Assembly: GCA_942493045.1 (NCBI GenBank) | Contig: OW818665.1 | Coordinates: forward strand, 3,183,283-3,247,282 | DNA length: 64,000 nucleotides | DNA from: Teretinema sp942493045 | GTDB lineage: Bacteria; Spirochaetota; Spirochaetia; Treponematales; Treponemataceae | Reading direction: 5' to 3' | Shown here: in pieces, positions 34,392 to 43,328 of the stretch | Numbering within the stretch: the first letter of the stretch is position 1 | Layout of the letters: the number at the start of each line of letters is the position of its first letter | The notes under the pieces: generated by a model | Databases searched by the model: none | Seen by the model: only the letters and a program-made list of their open reading frames with translations | Told to the model about the DNA's origin: nothing | Program-made: the position numbers and the translations under genes

Positions 34392-35758
34392 AACTGGCTA
34401 ACCGTCTGGTGCTGGCGCTGTCGCTTACGACTCTTATCGGCGCAGTCATCGTGTTTGTCGTAGTGCGGTTTTCTTCTGAACAGTTGTTGCGCTCTTTTGT
34501 GTATCAGGGAGACCGCGAAAACGCCCAGCTTTATGCCCTGGCCGCGGCCGAGTACTGGCAGAAGAACAGCGGTTGGGACGGTGTCGGTGAGTACCTGTCG
34601 CAGCGTTACGCCGACGGCTATGTGGATCGGGTGGCGGTTGCCGACCGGTCCGGTTTGATCGTCGCGGACAGTCTGCCCGGGGAGCGCTCTTTTCTCGGTA
34701 CCGTGCATCCGGAAAAACACGTACATAAGGGGGTGCCGGTAATCGTCTGGGGCGAAAACGTCGGAACCGTGATGGTTGGTTCGATGATCGACTCGTCATT
34801 GGGTTACCGCGGGGACGATTTTCTTGCATCCATCATGCAGGCTCTGTTTGTCGCGTTGCTGCTCTCTGAAATTTTCGCGGTGCTCTGCGCGCTGTATTTT
34901 TCGCGGAGCCTCTCCCGTCCGCTAGTCCGCCTCTCCGGCGCCTTGTTGCGGGTTTCCCGGGGCGCTGTACCGGCGTCGAATTCCGATGGCTGCTTTGAGA
35001 ACAGTACCGATGAGATAGTCGCGCTCGGTTCAGCCTTTAACCGGATGAACGCCGAGTTGGCCTCTTTGGAAGCCCAGAAAAAGCAGATAATCGCCGACTC
35101 CGCCCACGAATTGCGTACGCCGGTTACTCTGATTCGGGGTACGGTCGAAGCCATGCTGGACGGAATTTATCCGACCGACCGGCAGACTCTGCGGTCGGTG
35201 CATGATGAGACGCTGCGCCTGTCCAGGTTGATTGACGCTCTTGATGAACTGCAGTTGATAGACTCAGGCGCCCTGAAGCTTTCCCTCGAAAGCGTCGATG
35301 TAGGAGAATTCCTGGCGACGGCTGTCACTGTATTCAGAAACTCCATATCAGAGAAAAGTCTACAGGTCCAAATAGGCGCCGAGGAGCGCCTGCCGGTGAC
35401 AGTCCAGGCCGACCGGCTGCGGTTGACCGAGGTGCTTTACAATTTGCTTTCAAACGCCATCAGGCATACACCGGCGGGCGGTCGCATCAGCGTGGTTTAC
35501 CGTCTTCTTCCCGGAGCTGATGGCGTCGAAATACGGGTCGAGGATTCCGGTCCCGGCATTCCGGCCGCGGAGCGCGGAAAAGTGTTTAACCGGTATTACC
35601 GCCTGGACGCGGCGCGTTCCGGCGCTTTGGGCGGCCGTGGCTTGGGTTTGGCTATTGCCCGGGAAATAGCTCAGGCGCATGGGGGAAGCCTCAGCTGCGC
35701 GGAGTCGGTCCTGCATGGCGGGGCTAGCTTTGTGCTGCGCCTGCCGGTTTCGTTCTGA
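34388..35758 (+). CDS. Sensor histidine kinase of the copper operon
   Basis: The 456-residue protein has two membrane helices (about 7-29 and 148-172) around a periplasmic sensor of ~115 residues containing HPEKHVHKG, a plausible metal-binding cluster. HAMP follows, then the HisKA box DSAHELRTPVTLIRG (His about 240), N box NLLSNAIRHTP, G1 EDSGPGIP and G2 GGRGLGLAIA. It should phosphorylate the preceding regulator in response to periplasmic copper or a related signal. Confidence 0.9.
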   Translation: MKLANRLVLALSLTTLIGAVIVFVVVRFSSEQLLRSFVYQGDRENAQLYALAAAEYWQKNSGWDGVGEYLSQRYADGYVDRVAVADRSGLIVADSLPGERSFLGTVHPEKHVHKGVPVIVWGENVGTVMVGSMIDSSLGYRGDDFLASIMQALFVALLLSEIFAVLCALYFSRSLSRPLVRLSGALLRVSRGAVPASNSDGCFENSTDEIVALGSAFNRMNAELASLEAQKKQIIADSAHELRTPVTLIRGTVEAMLDGIYPTDRQTLRSVHDETLRLSRLIDALDELQLIDSGALKLSLESVDVGEFLATAVTVFRNSISEKSLQVQIGAEERLPVTVQADRLRLTEVLYNLLSNAIRHTPAGGRISVVYRLLPGADGVEIRVEDSGPGIPAAERGKVFNRYYRLDAARSGALGGRGLGLAIAREIAQAHGGSLSCAESVLHGGASFVLRLPVSF

Positions 35759-35826
35759 AATATCGGCATGCGGCGGTTGATAAATACAGTTTCGGGCGCT
35801 ATCCTTGGTTAAAACAAGGAGTTTCC

Positions 35827-36387
35827 ATGTCCAACCGAAAATTTTTGTTCTCTGCCGTGTTCGCCTTTTTCGCTCTCACCTTCTGTACAGCCCAGACACC
35901 GACTAAAGTATTATCGCAGGCCCTGCTGGACCGCTTTCTTGCCGATATGCCCTCCGTTATGTCCGATCCGGTCGTTTCTTCAACCTGGGAAACCGCCACC
36001 CAGGCCGTGTTGATGGAAGCGATCACCAATCCATCTTCCGGCATTATGATGGGACAGGTACTGTTCGATGATGTCTATAATATGCAAAAAGCCGTCTGCC
36101 AGAAAATGAAAGCGGACGCCCGGGTTTCCGCCGCCATAGCTAGAAAAAACTGGAAGAGCGAGTTCTGGGATGTGTATCTGGTGATGGTGATCGGTCTGCC
36201 CTATGCTCATAATCAGGATATTCAGGACAGCGAAGAGCTCTCGGAATTCTCGGGTTCCCTGGATTTCTCCCAAATGCCGCCTTCCGGCAAGTTTTTGCAT
36301 CCGGATGATATGGCTTTAATCCAGGCTAACCTGCCGCGCATCGAAGAACTGATGGGCGACGAGATCGCGGAGAATAATGGATACTGA
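35827..36387 (+). CDS. Exported protein of unknown function
   Basis: The 186-residue protein has a hydrophobic N-terminus (KFLFSAVFAFFALTFCTAQ) that looks like a signal peptide cut after CTA. A lipobox with Cys 20 is possible but the preceding Phe is unusual. The mature part is helical and acidic, with no motif that I recognise. An AAGGAG site precedes the ATG. It stands alone between the copper operon and a GGDEF-EAL gene. Confidence 0.7.
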   Translation: MSNRKFLFSAVFAFFALTFCTAQTPTKVLSQALLDRFLADMPSVMSDPVVSSTWETATQAVLMEAITNPSSGIMMGQVLFDDVYNMQKAVCQKMKADARVSAAIARKNWKSEFWDVYLVMVIGLPYAHNQDIQDSEELSEFSGSLDFSQMPPSGKFLHPDDMALIQANLPRIEELMGDEIAENNGY

Positions 36388-36409
36388 CAGCCCTGATGCC
36401 GGGTTTCGT

Positions 36410-36438
36410 TTGCATGGGGCCATTTTCTGGACTATACT
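36410..36438 (+). promoter_or_regulatory. Predicted leaderless promoter of the GGDEF-EAL gene
   Basis: -35 TTGCAT (36410-36415), 17 bp spacer, -10 TATACT (36433-36438), then 6 bp to the ATG at 36445. No Shine-Dalgarno sequence is present in that gap. Confidence 0.65.
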
Positions 36439-36444
36439 AGTGAA

Positions 36445-38517
36445 ATGAATGGTTACGGGGCCCTGCGTTTGTATGACGTATTTATTGAATTGTCCATCTC
36501 CGGGTTCATAATCGCGGCCGGTTTTTTCTTTTTATTGGTATGGTCCATCTTCAGAATTGAGGGGTATCGCTCAATCGCCTCTGTGTGCGGCACAACGCTG
36601 CTTTTTGCCCTGAGCTCGGCCTTCTCAAAGATATCTACTCTGCTTTGGAACTCCGTACCCCTGGGGTTTGAGTTTTTACGTATCCGTGAGCTGGTGGCGC
36701 TCTTCTTTCTCTCTCTTATTCCGTACTTTCTGGCTTCAAACATGGTTTTCAGCCCGCTTGCCGTCAGACGGTTTAATCGCGCTTACGCCAGGTTTGGTAT
36801 AGCCGCTGTTTTGGTATTTGCCGTGCTGGCGTACGCCAGGCCCCAGCTCTTCCTTTTTGATCCCTACATCACCGCAGTCGGTTTTATAGACGCTAAGTCC
36901 GGCATCGCTTATTTTCTATCGCAGGCCCTGTTAATGGCGGCGCTGCTGTACGCCATGACGTTGCTTTCGCTCGATTTCCTGCGCTGGAAATCCTTCAAAC
37001 AGGCTTGGTCGGTTCAGATCGGGTTCTTCCTCTGTATTCTGTTTAACCTTTCAGCGGTATCTAAAAGCCTGTTCGGTTTCTATTTTGATCCCTTGGTTTT
37101 CTTTTCCTTTTCACGCACGGCTTTCGGCCTTTTCGCGTTGATGCTGTTTCTGGTTACCGGTTTTTTCTGGCTTTTTCTCAAACAGGCCTTTGAGGTAAGC
37201 CAATCCCGTATCGCCATTGAAACCAGTCATGCCGAAATGCATACCATGCTCTATCGGGATAGTCTGACCGGACTACCGAACCGGCGTTGTTTCAGCTCCG
37301 ACTTATCCGAAGTAATAACTCATGGCCGCAGCGCCGCGCTGATCTTAATGGATATTGATAATTTTATGGAGTTCAATGAATGCTTCGGGGATGATTCCGG
37401 AGATTCTGTGCTGAAATCGGCTTCAAAAACTCTTTCGCTCTTGCTGCCGGAGGGCGGAGGCCTGTATCGTATGGGCGGTGACGAGTTTTCGGTACTGCTT
37501 CGCGATTGCCTAGATAAGCGCGCTGCCCAAAGTCTGGCGGAGCGGATAAACAGCGTTTGCGGACAAGGTTTTGAGGTGGGCGGGAAACTCTATACATTCG
37601 GGATGGCCATGGCGGTAGCCGGTATTCCCGGCGATGGCGAAAGCCCGGAGCAGGTGCTGTCAAATGCCTATTCCGCGCTGCACGAGGCCAAAGTTGATAA
37701 TTCCGTATGCCTGTATACGGACAGCCTTAAAAAAGATTCGCTGGAGCGCATCCAGACAATTCAGAGCCTTCGTGAGGATCTGCGGCAGGGATCTTTTTAT
37801 ATGGTGTATCAGCCGATACATGACCGCGGCGGACGGGTAACAGCTGCCGAAGCCCTGCTGCGATGGGCCAAGAAGGATTCCCTGCCGGTAACCGGTCCGG
37901 ACTATTTTATTCCGCTGCTGGAGTCCTCCGGCCTGATGCCGGAAATGGGTGAACTGATAATTCGATTAATACTGAAGGATATCGGGCGGCAGATGGCGGA
38001 AAACAAACAATTTCCCCTGATCAGCATTAACTTATCGCCTTTTCAGCTGAAGGTGAAAGGGCTGGCGGACTGCTTGCGCGAGACCTTCAACGCCGCTGGG
38101 GTGCCGCTTTCGGCTGTGCAGTTTGAGGTAACCGAGTCGGCCTTTCTGGAACAGAGTGGTTCCGGAGTGACTAACTTAACAGTCCTGCGCGCCGGAGGCA
38201 GCCTGATAGCCATGGACGACTTCGGTACCGGTTATTCAAACCTGGCTTATCTGCAAAAACTGCCGATCGATAAAATCAAGATTGACCAGTCTTTTATCCG
38301 GACCGTCCCCGGGAATCCGGCCTCCGAGGGCCTGCTGACCGCGTTGACCGATATCGGCCGCTCCTTTGGCATGAAGCTGGTGGCGGAGGGTGTTGAAACC
38401 GAAACCCAGTTTAATTTTCTGATAAAGCAGGGCTATGACGAGTACCAGGGGTATCTGTTCAGTAAACCCCTGCTTCGCGCCGATTTTCTTTCCTATCTCA
38501 ATTTAGCTGACATCTGA
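36445..38517 (+). CDS. Membrane GGDEF-EAL cyclic-di-GMP protein
   Basis: The 690 residues hold about seven membrane helices (15-245), a GGDEF domain with an intact site RMGGDEFSVLL (344-348), and an EAL domain with EAL at 469-471. The EAL domain keeps the expected residues: INLSPFQL, FEVTESAF, MDDFGTGYSNLAYL, IKIDQSF and VAEGVETETQ. Both c-di-GMP synthesis and hydrolysis are possible on sequence; often one domain dominates. The architecture is the same as that of the split gene at 17290-19221, for which it serves as the intact comparison. Confidence 0.92.
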   Translation: MNGYGALRLYDVFIELSISGFIIAAGFFFLLVWSIFRIEGYRSIASVCGTTLLFALSSAFSKISTLLWNSVPLGFEFLRIRELVALFFLSLIPYFLASNMVFSPLAVRRFNRAYARFGIAAVLVFAVLAYARPQLFLFDPYITAVGFIDAKSGIAYFLSQALLMAALLYAMTLLSLDFLRWKSFKQAWSVQIGFFLCILFNLSAVSKSLFGFYFDPLVFFSFSRTAFGLFALMLFLVTGFFWLFLKQAFEVSQSRIAIETSHAEMHTMLYRDSLTGLPNRRCFSSDLSEVITHGRSAALILMDIDNFMEFNECFGDDSGDSVLKSASKTLSLLLPEGGGLYRMGGDEFSVLLRDCLDKRAAQSLAERINSVCGQGFEVGGKLYTFGMAMAVAGIPGDGESPEQVLSNAYSALHEAKVDNSVCLYTDSLKKDSLERIQTIQSLREDLRQGSFYMVYQPIHDRGGRVTAAEALLRWAKKDSLPVTGPDYFIPLLESSGLMPEMGELIIRLILKDIGRQMAENKQFPLISINLSPFQLKVKGLADCLRETFNAAGVPLSAVQFEVTESAFLEQSGSGVTNLTVLRAGGSLIAMDDFGTGYSNLAYLQKLPIDKIKIDQSFIRTVPGNPASEGLLTALTDIGRSFGMKLVAEGVETETQFNFLIKQGYDEYQGYLFSKPLLRADFLSYLNLADI

Positions 38518-38555
38518 CTCCAAAATAAAATGACGTTGACCGGATTTCTTATCCG

Positions 38556-38584
38556 CTGACAACAGCGCGAATTTCTGCTATATT
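38556..38584 (+). promoter_or_regulatory. Predicted promoter of the ABC-F gene
   Basis: -35 CTGACA (38556-38561), 17 bp spacer, -10 TATATT (38579-38584). It gives a leader of about 18 bases with a GAGGGAG ribosome site ahead of the TTG start. Confidence 0.55.
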
Positions 38585-38608
38585 CTGCGCTCCTGAGGGA
38601 GTGCAGCT

Positions 38609-40231
38609 TTGATCAAATTATCCGCTATCCGCGTAGCCTATGGCGAGCGCGTTATATTCAACAATGCCGAGTTTCTGGTGCGCTCCGGCGACCGCATCGG
38701 CCTGGTCGGTCCGAACGGCGCCGGTAAAACCACCTTATTCAGAATTATCGCCGGCGAGGAAAAGCCGGACGCCGGCGAGCTTTCCTGCGACCCGGGAACA
38801 GTAATCGGCTATTTTTCTCAAAGTGTCGGCGAGATGTCCGGACGTAGCGCGTTGGCGGAAGTGCTGGCCGGGGCCGGCTCGCTGTATGAAATTGGGCAGC
38901 AGCTCGCCGATCTGGAGCATCGCATGTCCGATCCGGCCGCCAAGCCCCTCAGCGACGCCGAGATGGAGAAGTACGGCGAACTGCAGAGCGAGTTCCTGCA
39001 CCGCGACGGCTATGACCTTGAAAACCGCGCCGAGTCGGTTCTGACCGGCCTCGGCATCGGCAGCGATCGCTTTAACGAGCCGGTCGAGCATTTTTCCGGC
39101 GGCTGGAAGATGCGTATCGCCCTGGCGCGCATTCTGGTGCTTAACCCGGACGTTTTGCTGATGGATGAACCTACCAATCATCTGGACGTGGAATCGATTG
39201 TCTGGCTGGAAAGCTGGCTTGCTGAATTTAAAGGCGATCTGGTCATGACCAGTCATGACCGCGAGTTTATGACCCGCCTCTGTTCCCGCACCGCCGAAGT
39301 AGCTTCCGGCGCTATTACCCTTTATTCCGGTGACTACGATTTTTATCTGCGCGAGCGCGAGATCCGCCGCGAGCAGCTGGTCGCGACCTACAAGAGACAA
39401 CAGGCGATGTTTGCCAAGGATGAAGAGTTTATCGCCCGCTTCGCGGCCCGGGCCTCGCATGCCTCGCTGGTGCAATCGCGCATCAAGGCTCTGGAGAAGA
39501 TCGAGCGGGTGGTGCTGCCCCCGGATCCCAAGGTGATGAAGGTGCAGTTTTGCGACTGTCCGCGCAGCGGCGACCAGGTGGTGGTGATGCAGAACCTCAG
39601 TAAATCCTGGGTCAAGCCATCAGGCGGGGAGCAACCGGTTTTCTCCGGTCTTTCCGGGATTATTACCCGCGGTAACCGCATCGCCTTGACCGGCGTCAAC
39701 GGGGCCGGAAAGTCGACATTGCTGAAAGTGATCACAGGCATGACCGAAGCGAGCGGGGGAAGCGCGGTGCTCGGTAACAGCGTCAAGCTCGGCTACTTCA
39801 GCCAGTATTCATCGGATGTGCTGGACGGGACGCGCACCGTCTACGAGGAAGTGTCCGCGCGCCTGCCGCTGGCCCCGATCGGTACTATCAAGGCTATACT
39901 AGGCGCCTTCCAGTTCTCCGGTGACGACGCCGATAAAAAAGTAGCCTTTCTTTCCGGCGGCGAAAAAAGCCGGGTAATGCTGGCCTGCATGCTTTCGGTA
40001 CCGGTGAATTTTCTGGTGCTGGATGAACCGACCAATCATCTGGATATCCAGAGCCGGGAAGTGCTGCTGGAATCCCTGCAGGAATTTGAGGGTACGATAA
40101 TCATCGTCAGCCATGACCGCTATTTTTTACGCCACCTGGCCAATCGGGTCTTCGAGGTTGATCACGGCAAGCTCAACGTTTATGAAGGCGATTATCATTA
40201 TTATCTGCAGAAGACCGGCCGGGAAATGTAG
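38609..40231 (+). CDS. ABC-F family ATPase
   Basis: The 540-residue soluble protein has two ATPase domains and no membrane part. Walker A motifs are VGPNGAGKTTLFRI and TGVNGAGKSTLLKV, signatures are FSGGWKMRIALA and LSGGEKSRVMLA, and each Walker B reads LMDEPTNHLD or LDEPTNHLD. The interdomain linker is arginine/lysine-rich (REREIRREQLVATYKRQ). ABC-F proteins act on the ribosomal E site in translation control or antibiotic protection. The start is TTG with a GAGGGAG site. Confidence 0.93.
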   Translation: MIKLSAIRVAYGERVIFNNAEFLVRSGDRIGLVGPNGAGKTTLFRIIAGEEKPDAGELSCDPGTVIGYFSQSVGEMSGRSALAEVLAGAGSLYEIGQQLADLEHRMSDPAAKPLSDAEMEKYGELQSEFLHRDGYDLENRAESVLTGLGIGSDRFNEPVEHFSGGWKMRIALARILVLNPDVLLMDEPTNHLDVESIVWLESWLAEFKGDLVMTSHDREFMTRLCSRTAEVASGAITLYSGDYDFYLREREIRREQLVATYKRQQAMFAKDEEFIARFAARASHASLVQSRIKALEKIERVVLPPDPKVMKVQFCDCPRSGDQVVVMQNLSKSWVKPSGGEQPVFSGLSGIITRGNRIALTGVNGAGKSTLLKVITGMTEASGGSAVLGNSVKLGYFSQYSSDVLDGTRTVYEEVSARLPLAPIGTIKAILGAFQFSGDDADKKVAFLSGGEKSRVMLACMLSVPVNFLVLDEPTNHLDIQSREVLLESLQEFEGTIIIVSHDRYFLRHLANRVFEVDHGKLNVYEGDYHYYLQKTGREM

Positions 40232-40251
40232 CTGTTCGGTAGTATCGGTTT

Positions 40252-41007
40252 TTATTCGGCGCCCTTCTCATCCAGCAGCAGATTCTCAGCTCCGGAAGAC
40301 AGACTTTTCAGCATGCGCCGTTTGGTGTCGCCGTCATCGAGCGTCAGGGCTCTGATGCGCGAGCGGATGTCCTTACGCGCCGAGTTGGCCCCATAGGCGC
40401 AAGTGCAGGTTGTCTTCAGGATATCGGCGTCATCGGCGAATTTGATAATCTGCTTTTCTTCGAGATAAGCCAGCGGCCGGATCAGGCTTACCGGATACTT
40501 GCGGTATTCCAGCCGTACCGGCATCGTGGAAAGTTCGCCCTTGCTCATCATGTTCATAAAAAAGGTTTCCAGAATATCGTCCAGATGATGTCCGAGTGCA
40601 ATCTTGTTATAGCCGTTCTCTTGCGCGAACTTGAGCAGCTCGGTGCGCCGCTGGGTGGAGCACCAATAGCAATTCATTTTCTGGCCGCTTTTAAGCCGCT
40701 CAATTACCGGTACAAACAGATCCGTGACCGGTATGCCCCAGCTTTCAATCAGGCTGCCGAGGGGACTGTTTTTCAAGTTGGGGCTGAAGTCCGTGGCAAT
40801 GTGCAGGGCCGCGACCTCGAAATTTTTACCGATTGCCTGTCTGGCCGCCGAAAGGGCATAAGCCAGGGCCGTGGAGTCCTTACCGCCGGAAGCGGCCAGT
40901 AAAATGCGGTCGCCGTCCTGAATGAGGCTGAAGTCATGCACGGCCTTGGTGACCAGCTTGACCACTACTGTTTTTGAATCCACGCCTCGTAAACCCCGTC
41001 CGCTCAC
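40252..41007 (-). CDS. ttcA: tRNA 2-thiocytidine biosynthesis protein TtcA
   Basis: The PP-loop ATPase signature is LAASGGKDSTALAYAL. The cluster and sulfur-relay cysteines are in MNCYWCSTQRR and, further on, TTCTCAYGANS. LGHHLDDILETFFMNMMSKGEL is typical of TtcA, which thiolates cytidine 32 of certain tRNAs with an iron-sulfur cluster. I chose the GTG at 41007 (251 residues) because GAGGGG lies 7 bases upstream and the conserved part begins just after. In-frame starts at 41097 or 41100 would add ~30 residues and reach almost to the divergent gene. Confidence 0.85.
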   Translation of the reverse strand: MSGRGLRGVDSKTVVVKLVTKAVHDFSLIQDGDRILLAASGGKDSTALAYALSAARQAIGKNFEVAALHIATDFSPNLKNSPLGSLIESWGIPVTDLFVPVIERLKSGQKMNCYWCSTQRRTELLKFAQENGYNKIALGHHLDDILETFFMNMMSKGELSTMPVRLEYRKYPVSLIRPLAYLEEKQIIKFADDADILKTTCTCAYGANSARKDIRSRIRALTLDDGDTKRRMLKSLSSGAENLLLDEKGAE

Positions 41008-41111
41008 CTGTCTGCCCCTCGATATGAATGTAGGGCATAGTAGCTTTTTTAAACCGTCAGTGTCCAGTTTTCGCGTGCAATTCAGCGGGAAAAGCATCAC
41101 ACTTAGGGGTA

Positions 41112-42188
41112 ATGAAATACGATATTTTTTTGGAGTCTTTCCGTAAGTTTATCAAGGACTGCCCCGAGGAGATCTTGAGCGAGAGCACCCCCTATGTGTT
41201 CATGAGCGATCTGCATATGGGTAACGGCAGTTCTCGTGACGATTTGGCGGGGAACCGGACATTGATTGAGTCCTTACTGGAATTTTTTTATCTGGAAAAC
41301 GGCTATACCCTGATACTGAACGGCGATATCGAGGATTTGAATAAATTCACGCTGGGCTCGATCCGCAGAGCCTGGCCTCGTTTATTGGAAATCTTTGACC
41401 GCTTTGCCCTGCGCGGCCGGCTGCGCAAGGTGGTCGGCAATCATGACTATGACCTGCTTTTGGAAAAAAAATATCCCTGGCCTCTGTATCAAGGCTTGGT
41501 CTTACGCTGGGGCATGCACCGCTTTTTTGTGTTCCACGGCCATCAGGCTTCCAGTCTGTATGTAAAGTTTGACCATGTTTCGGCCTTTTTAGTGCGCTAT
41601 TTTGTGAAGCCCCTGCATATCCGCAACACCGGCGTTTCCAAGGATTCCCGCAGGCGTTTCCGCACCGAAAAGCAGATTTACCGCGCCGCCCGCGATCTCG
41701 GAGTAGCGGCTGTCACCGGTCATACCCACAGGCCGCTGTTCGAGTCCCTGTCCAAGTATGACAATATCCGCCTGACCCTGGAAGGATTGATCAATCTATA
41801 TATTGATGCTTCCGGACCCGAAAAAGAAGCCTTGGAACAGCAGATCCGGGTGTACCGCGACGAACTGCGCAAACTGGCTTCCGCCAGCGAAAAGAGCAAA
41901 AAAACCCAGAGCTTGTACAGTTCTGACCCTTACCTGATACCCTGTATTTTCAATTCCGGCTGCGCCACCGGCAAGCACGGCATTACCGCCCTCGAGATTC
42001 AGGGCGGTAAAATATCGCTGGTCTATTGGGTCTCCGGGTCAAAGTCCCGACCCTACATTATCAGCGAAGCCCTGGATCGCACCGAGATCGCCGACGGCAT
42101 CGCCCGTTACACCCTGCACACTGACCGCCTGGACAGTGTGTTTACGCGCATAGCCATTTTAGGAGAGGTGGAAAAGACCGCGGATTAA
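41112..42188 (+). CDS. Calcineurin-type metallophosphoesterase
   Basis: The 358-residue protein has the complete dinuclear-metal motif series: FMSDLHMGNG (DxH), ILNGDIEDL (GDxxD-like), VVGNHDYDL (GNHD), FVFHGHQAS, and VTGHTHRPLFE (GHTH). The N-terminal part resembles UDP-2,3-diacylglucosamine pyrophosphatases, but no membrane anchor or LpxH-specific block is obvious, so the substrate is open. The last four bases overlap the convergent PAS-GGDEF gene. Confidence 0.88.
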   Translation: MKYDIFLESFRKFIKDCPEEILSESTPYVFMSDLHMGNGSSRDDLAGNRTLIESLLEFFYLENGYTLILNGDIEDLNKFTLGSIRRAWPRLLEIFDRFALRGRLRKVVGNHDYDLLLEKKYPWPLYQGLVLRWGMHRFFVFHGHQASSLYVKFDHVSAFLVRYFVKPLHIRNTGVSKDSRRRFRTEKQIYRAARDLGVAAVTGHTHRPLFESLSKYDNIRLTLEGLINLYIDASGPEKEALEQQIRVYRDELRKLASASEKSKKTQSLYSSDPYLIPCIFNSGCATGKHGITALEIQGGKISLVYWVSGSKSRPYIISEALDRTEIADGIARYTLHTDRLDSVFTRIAILGEVEKTAD

Positions 42189-43159
42189 ACGATGCGGTTG
42201 CGGCCCGCCCGCTTGGCCTCATACAGATTGCGGTCCGCGGCGTTGATAAAGTCAGAGAGACTTTCGCCGTGATATTCGCTTAAGCCGCCGCTGATGGTAA
42301 TTTTAATGCCGTCGGCGAAAGTAGCGGCGGCGATGGAGAGTCTGATGCGTTCGCAGATTGAGCGGGCTGTCGGTTCGGTGGTGTTTTTCAGGATAATCAT
42401 GAATTCCTCGCCGCCGTAGCGGCCGGCCATATCCGAGGCCCGCACATGATCCGCGATGATACCGGCGACACCGGCAAGCACAATATCGCCCGCGGGATGG
42501 CCCTTTGTATCGTTAACCTTCTTGAAATAATCCAGATCAAAGATGGCTATGGACAGTGTTTCGCCGCTGCGCACCGCCGCCGTGGCTTCATCGCGCAGAA
42601 ATTCGATCAGCGCCCGGTAATTCGCCAGGCCGGTCAGCGCGTCGGTATGCGATTCTCTGGCCAGAACCTTATTGGTTTCTTCCAGATTTTGCAGTATGCG
42701 CTTTTTTTCGGTGATGTCGAACACTATTCCGGAAATGAACAGCGGTTTACCGTTTTCGTCGTATTGGGTAATCCGCCCCCGGTCGTAATACCATTTATAG
42801 CTGCCGTCCTTGGCTTTGATGCGGTACTCAACCTCATACACATGGGAAAGGCCATGCAGATGCGCCAGCATGGCGTCCATCGTCTTCTGATAGTCATCCG
42901 GGTGCAAACGATCGGTAAAGAACTGATACGTTACTTCCTCAGGAATTTCCTCGGCCGTGTAACCCAGAGCCGAGACCTTTAACGGATTAAAGGTTACCGC
43001 GTTGGTTTTAATATTCCAGTACCAATGGCCCAGACTGCCGGTCCAGGCGAAGTCCAGGCGGGTTTCCTGTTCCTTCTCACGCAATAATTCGGTGTTCAGG
43101 GCTTGCAGAGACTCGATCATTTCAATGAGCTGTACTTTTGAAAACGTTTGGTAATCCAT
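42185..43159 (-). CDS. PAS-GGDEF diguanylate cyclase
   Basis: The 324-residue soluble protein has a short coiled N-terminus, one PAS domain (about 40-155, ending KDGSYKWYYDRGRITQYD and ISGIVFDITE) and a GGDEF domain with an active GGEEF site (249-253, GRYGGEEFMII). The upstream RxxD inhibitory site is not obvious. It should make c-di-GMP under control of the PAS ligand or redox state. No ribosome site precedes the ATG; see the leaderless promoter. Confidence 0.92.
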   Translation of the reverse strand: MDYQTFSKVQLIEMIESLQALNTELLREKEQETRLDFAWTGSLGHWYWNIKTNAVTFNPLKVSALGYTAEEIPEEVTYQFFTDRLHPDDYQKTMDAMLAHLHGLSHVYEVEYRIKAKDGSYKWYYDRGRITQYDENGKPLFISGIVFDITEKKRILQNLEETNKVLARESHTDALTGLANYRALIEFLRDEATAAVRSGETLSIAIFDLDYFKKVNDTKGHPAGDIVLAGVAGIIADHVRASDMAGRYGGEEFMIILKNTTEPTARSICERIRLSIAAATFADGIKITISGGLSEYHGESLSDFINAADRNLYEAKRAGRNRIV

Positions 43160-43165
43160 TAATCA

Positions 43166-43193
43166 ATTGTACTCCTCTTTTTTTTGCTGTCAA
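43166..43193 (-). promoter_or_regulatory. Predicted leaderless promoter of the PAS-GGDEF gene
   Basis: On the minus strand: consensus -35 TTGACA (43188-43193), 16 bp spacer, -10 TACAAT (43166-43171), then 6 bp to the ATG at 43159. An AGAGGAG lies inside the spacer, upstream of any transcript from this promoter, so it could not act as a ribosome site. Confidence 0.65.
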
Positions 43194-43328
43194 GCTTCAG
43201 ATAGCGGGCGGGATCGAGTAAGGCTCAGATAACCCTTATGTAAAAAAACCAGTAATAAACACACTTTTCCTGAATTGTTCCTGCAAAATATGTATACTTA
43301 GGGTAACAATAGTGACCGGGAGGTACCC

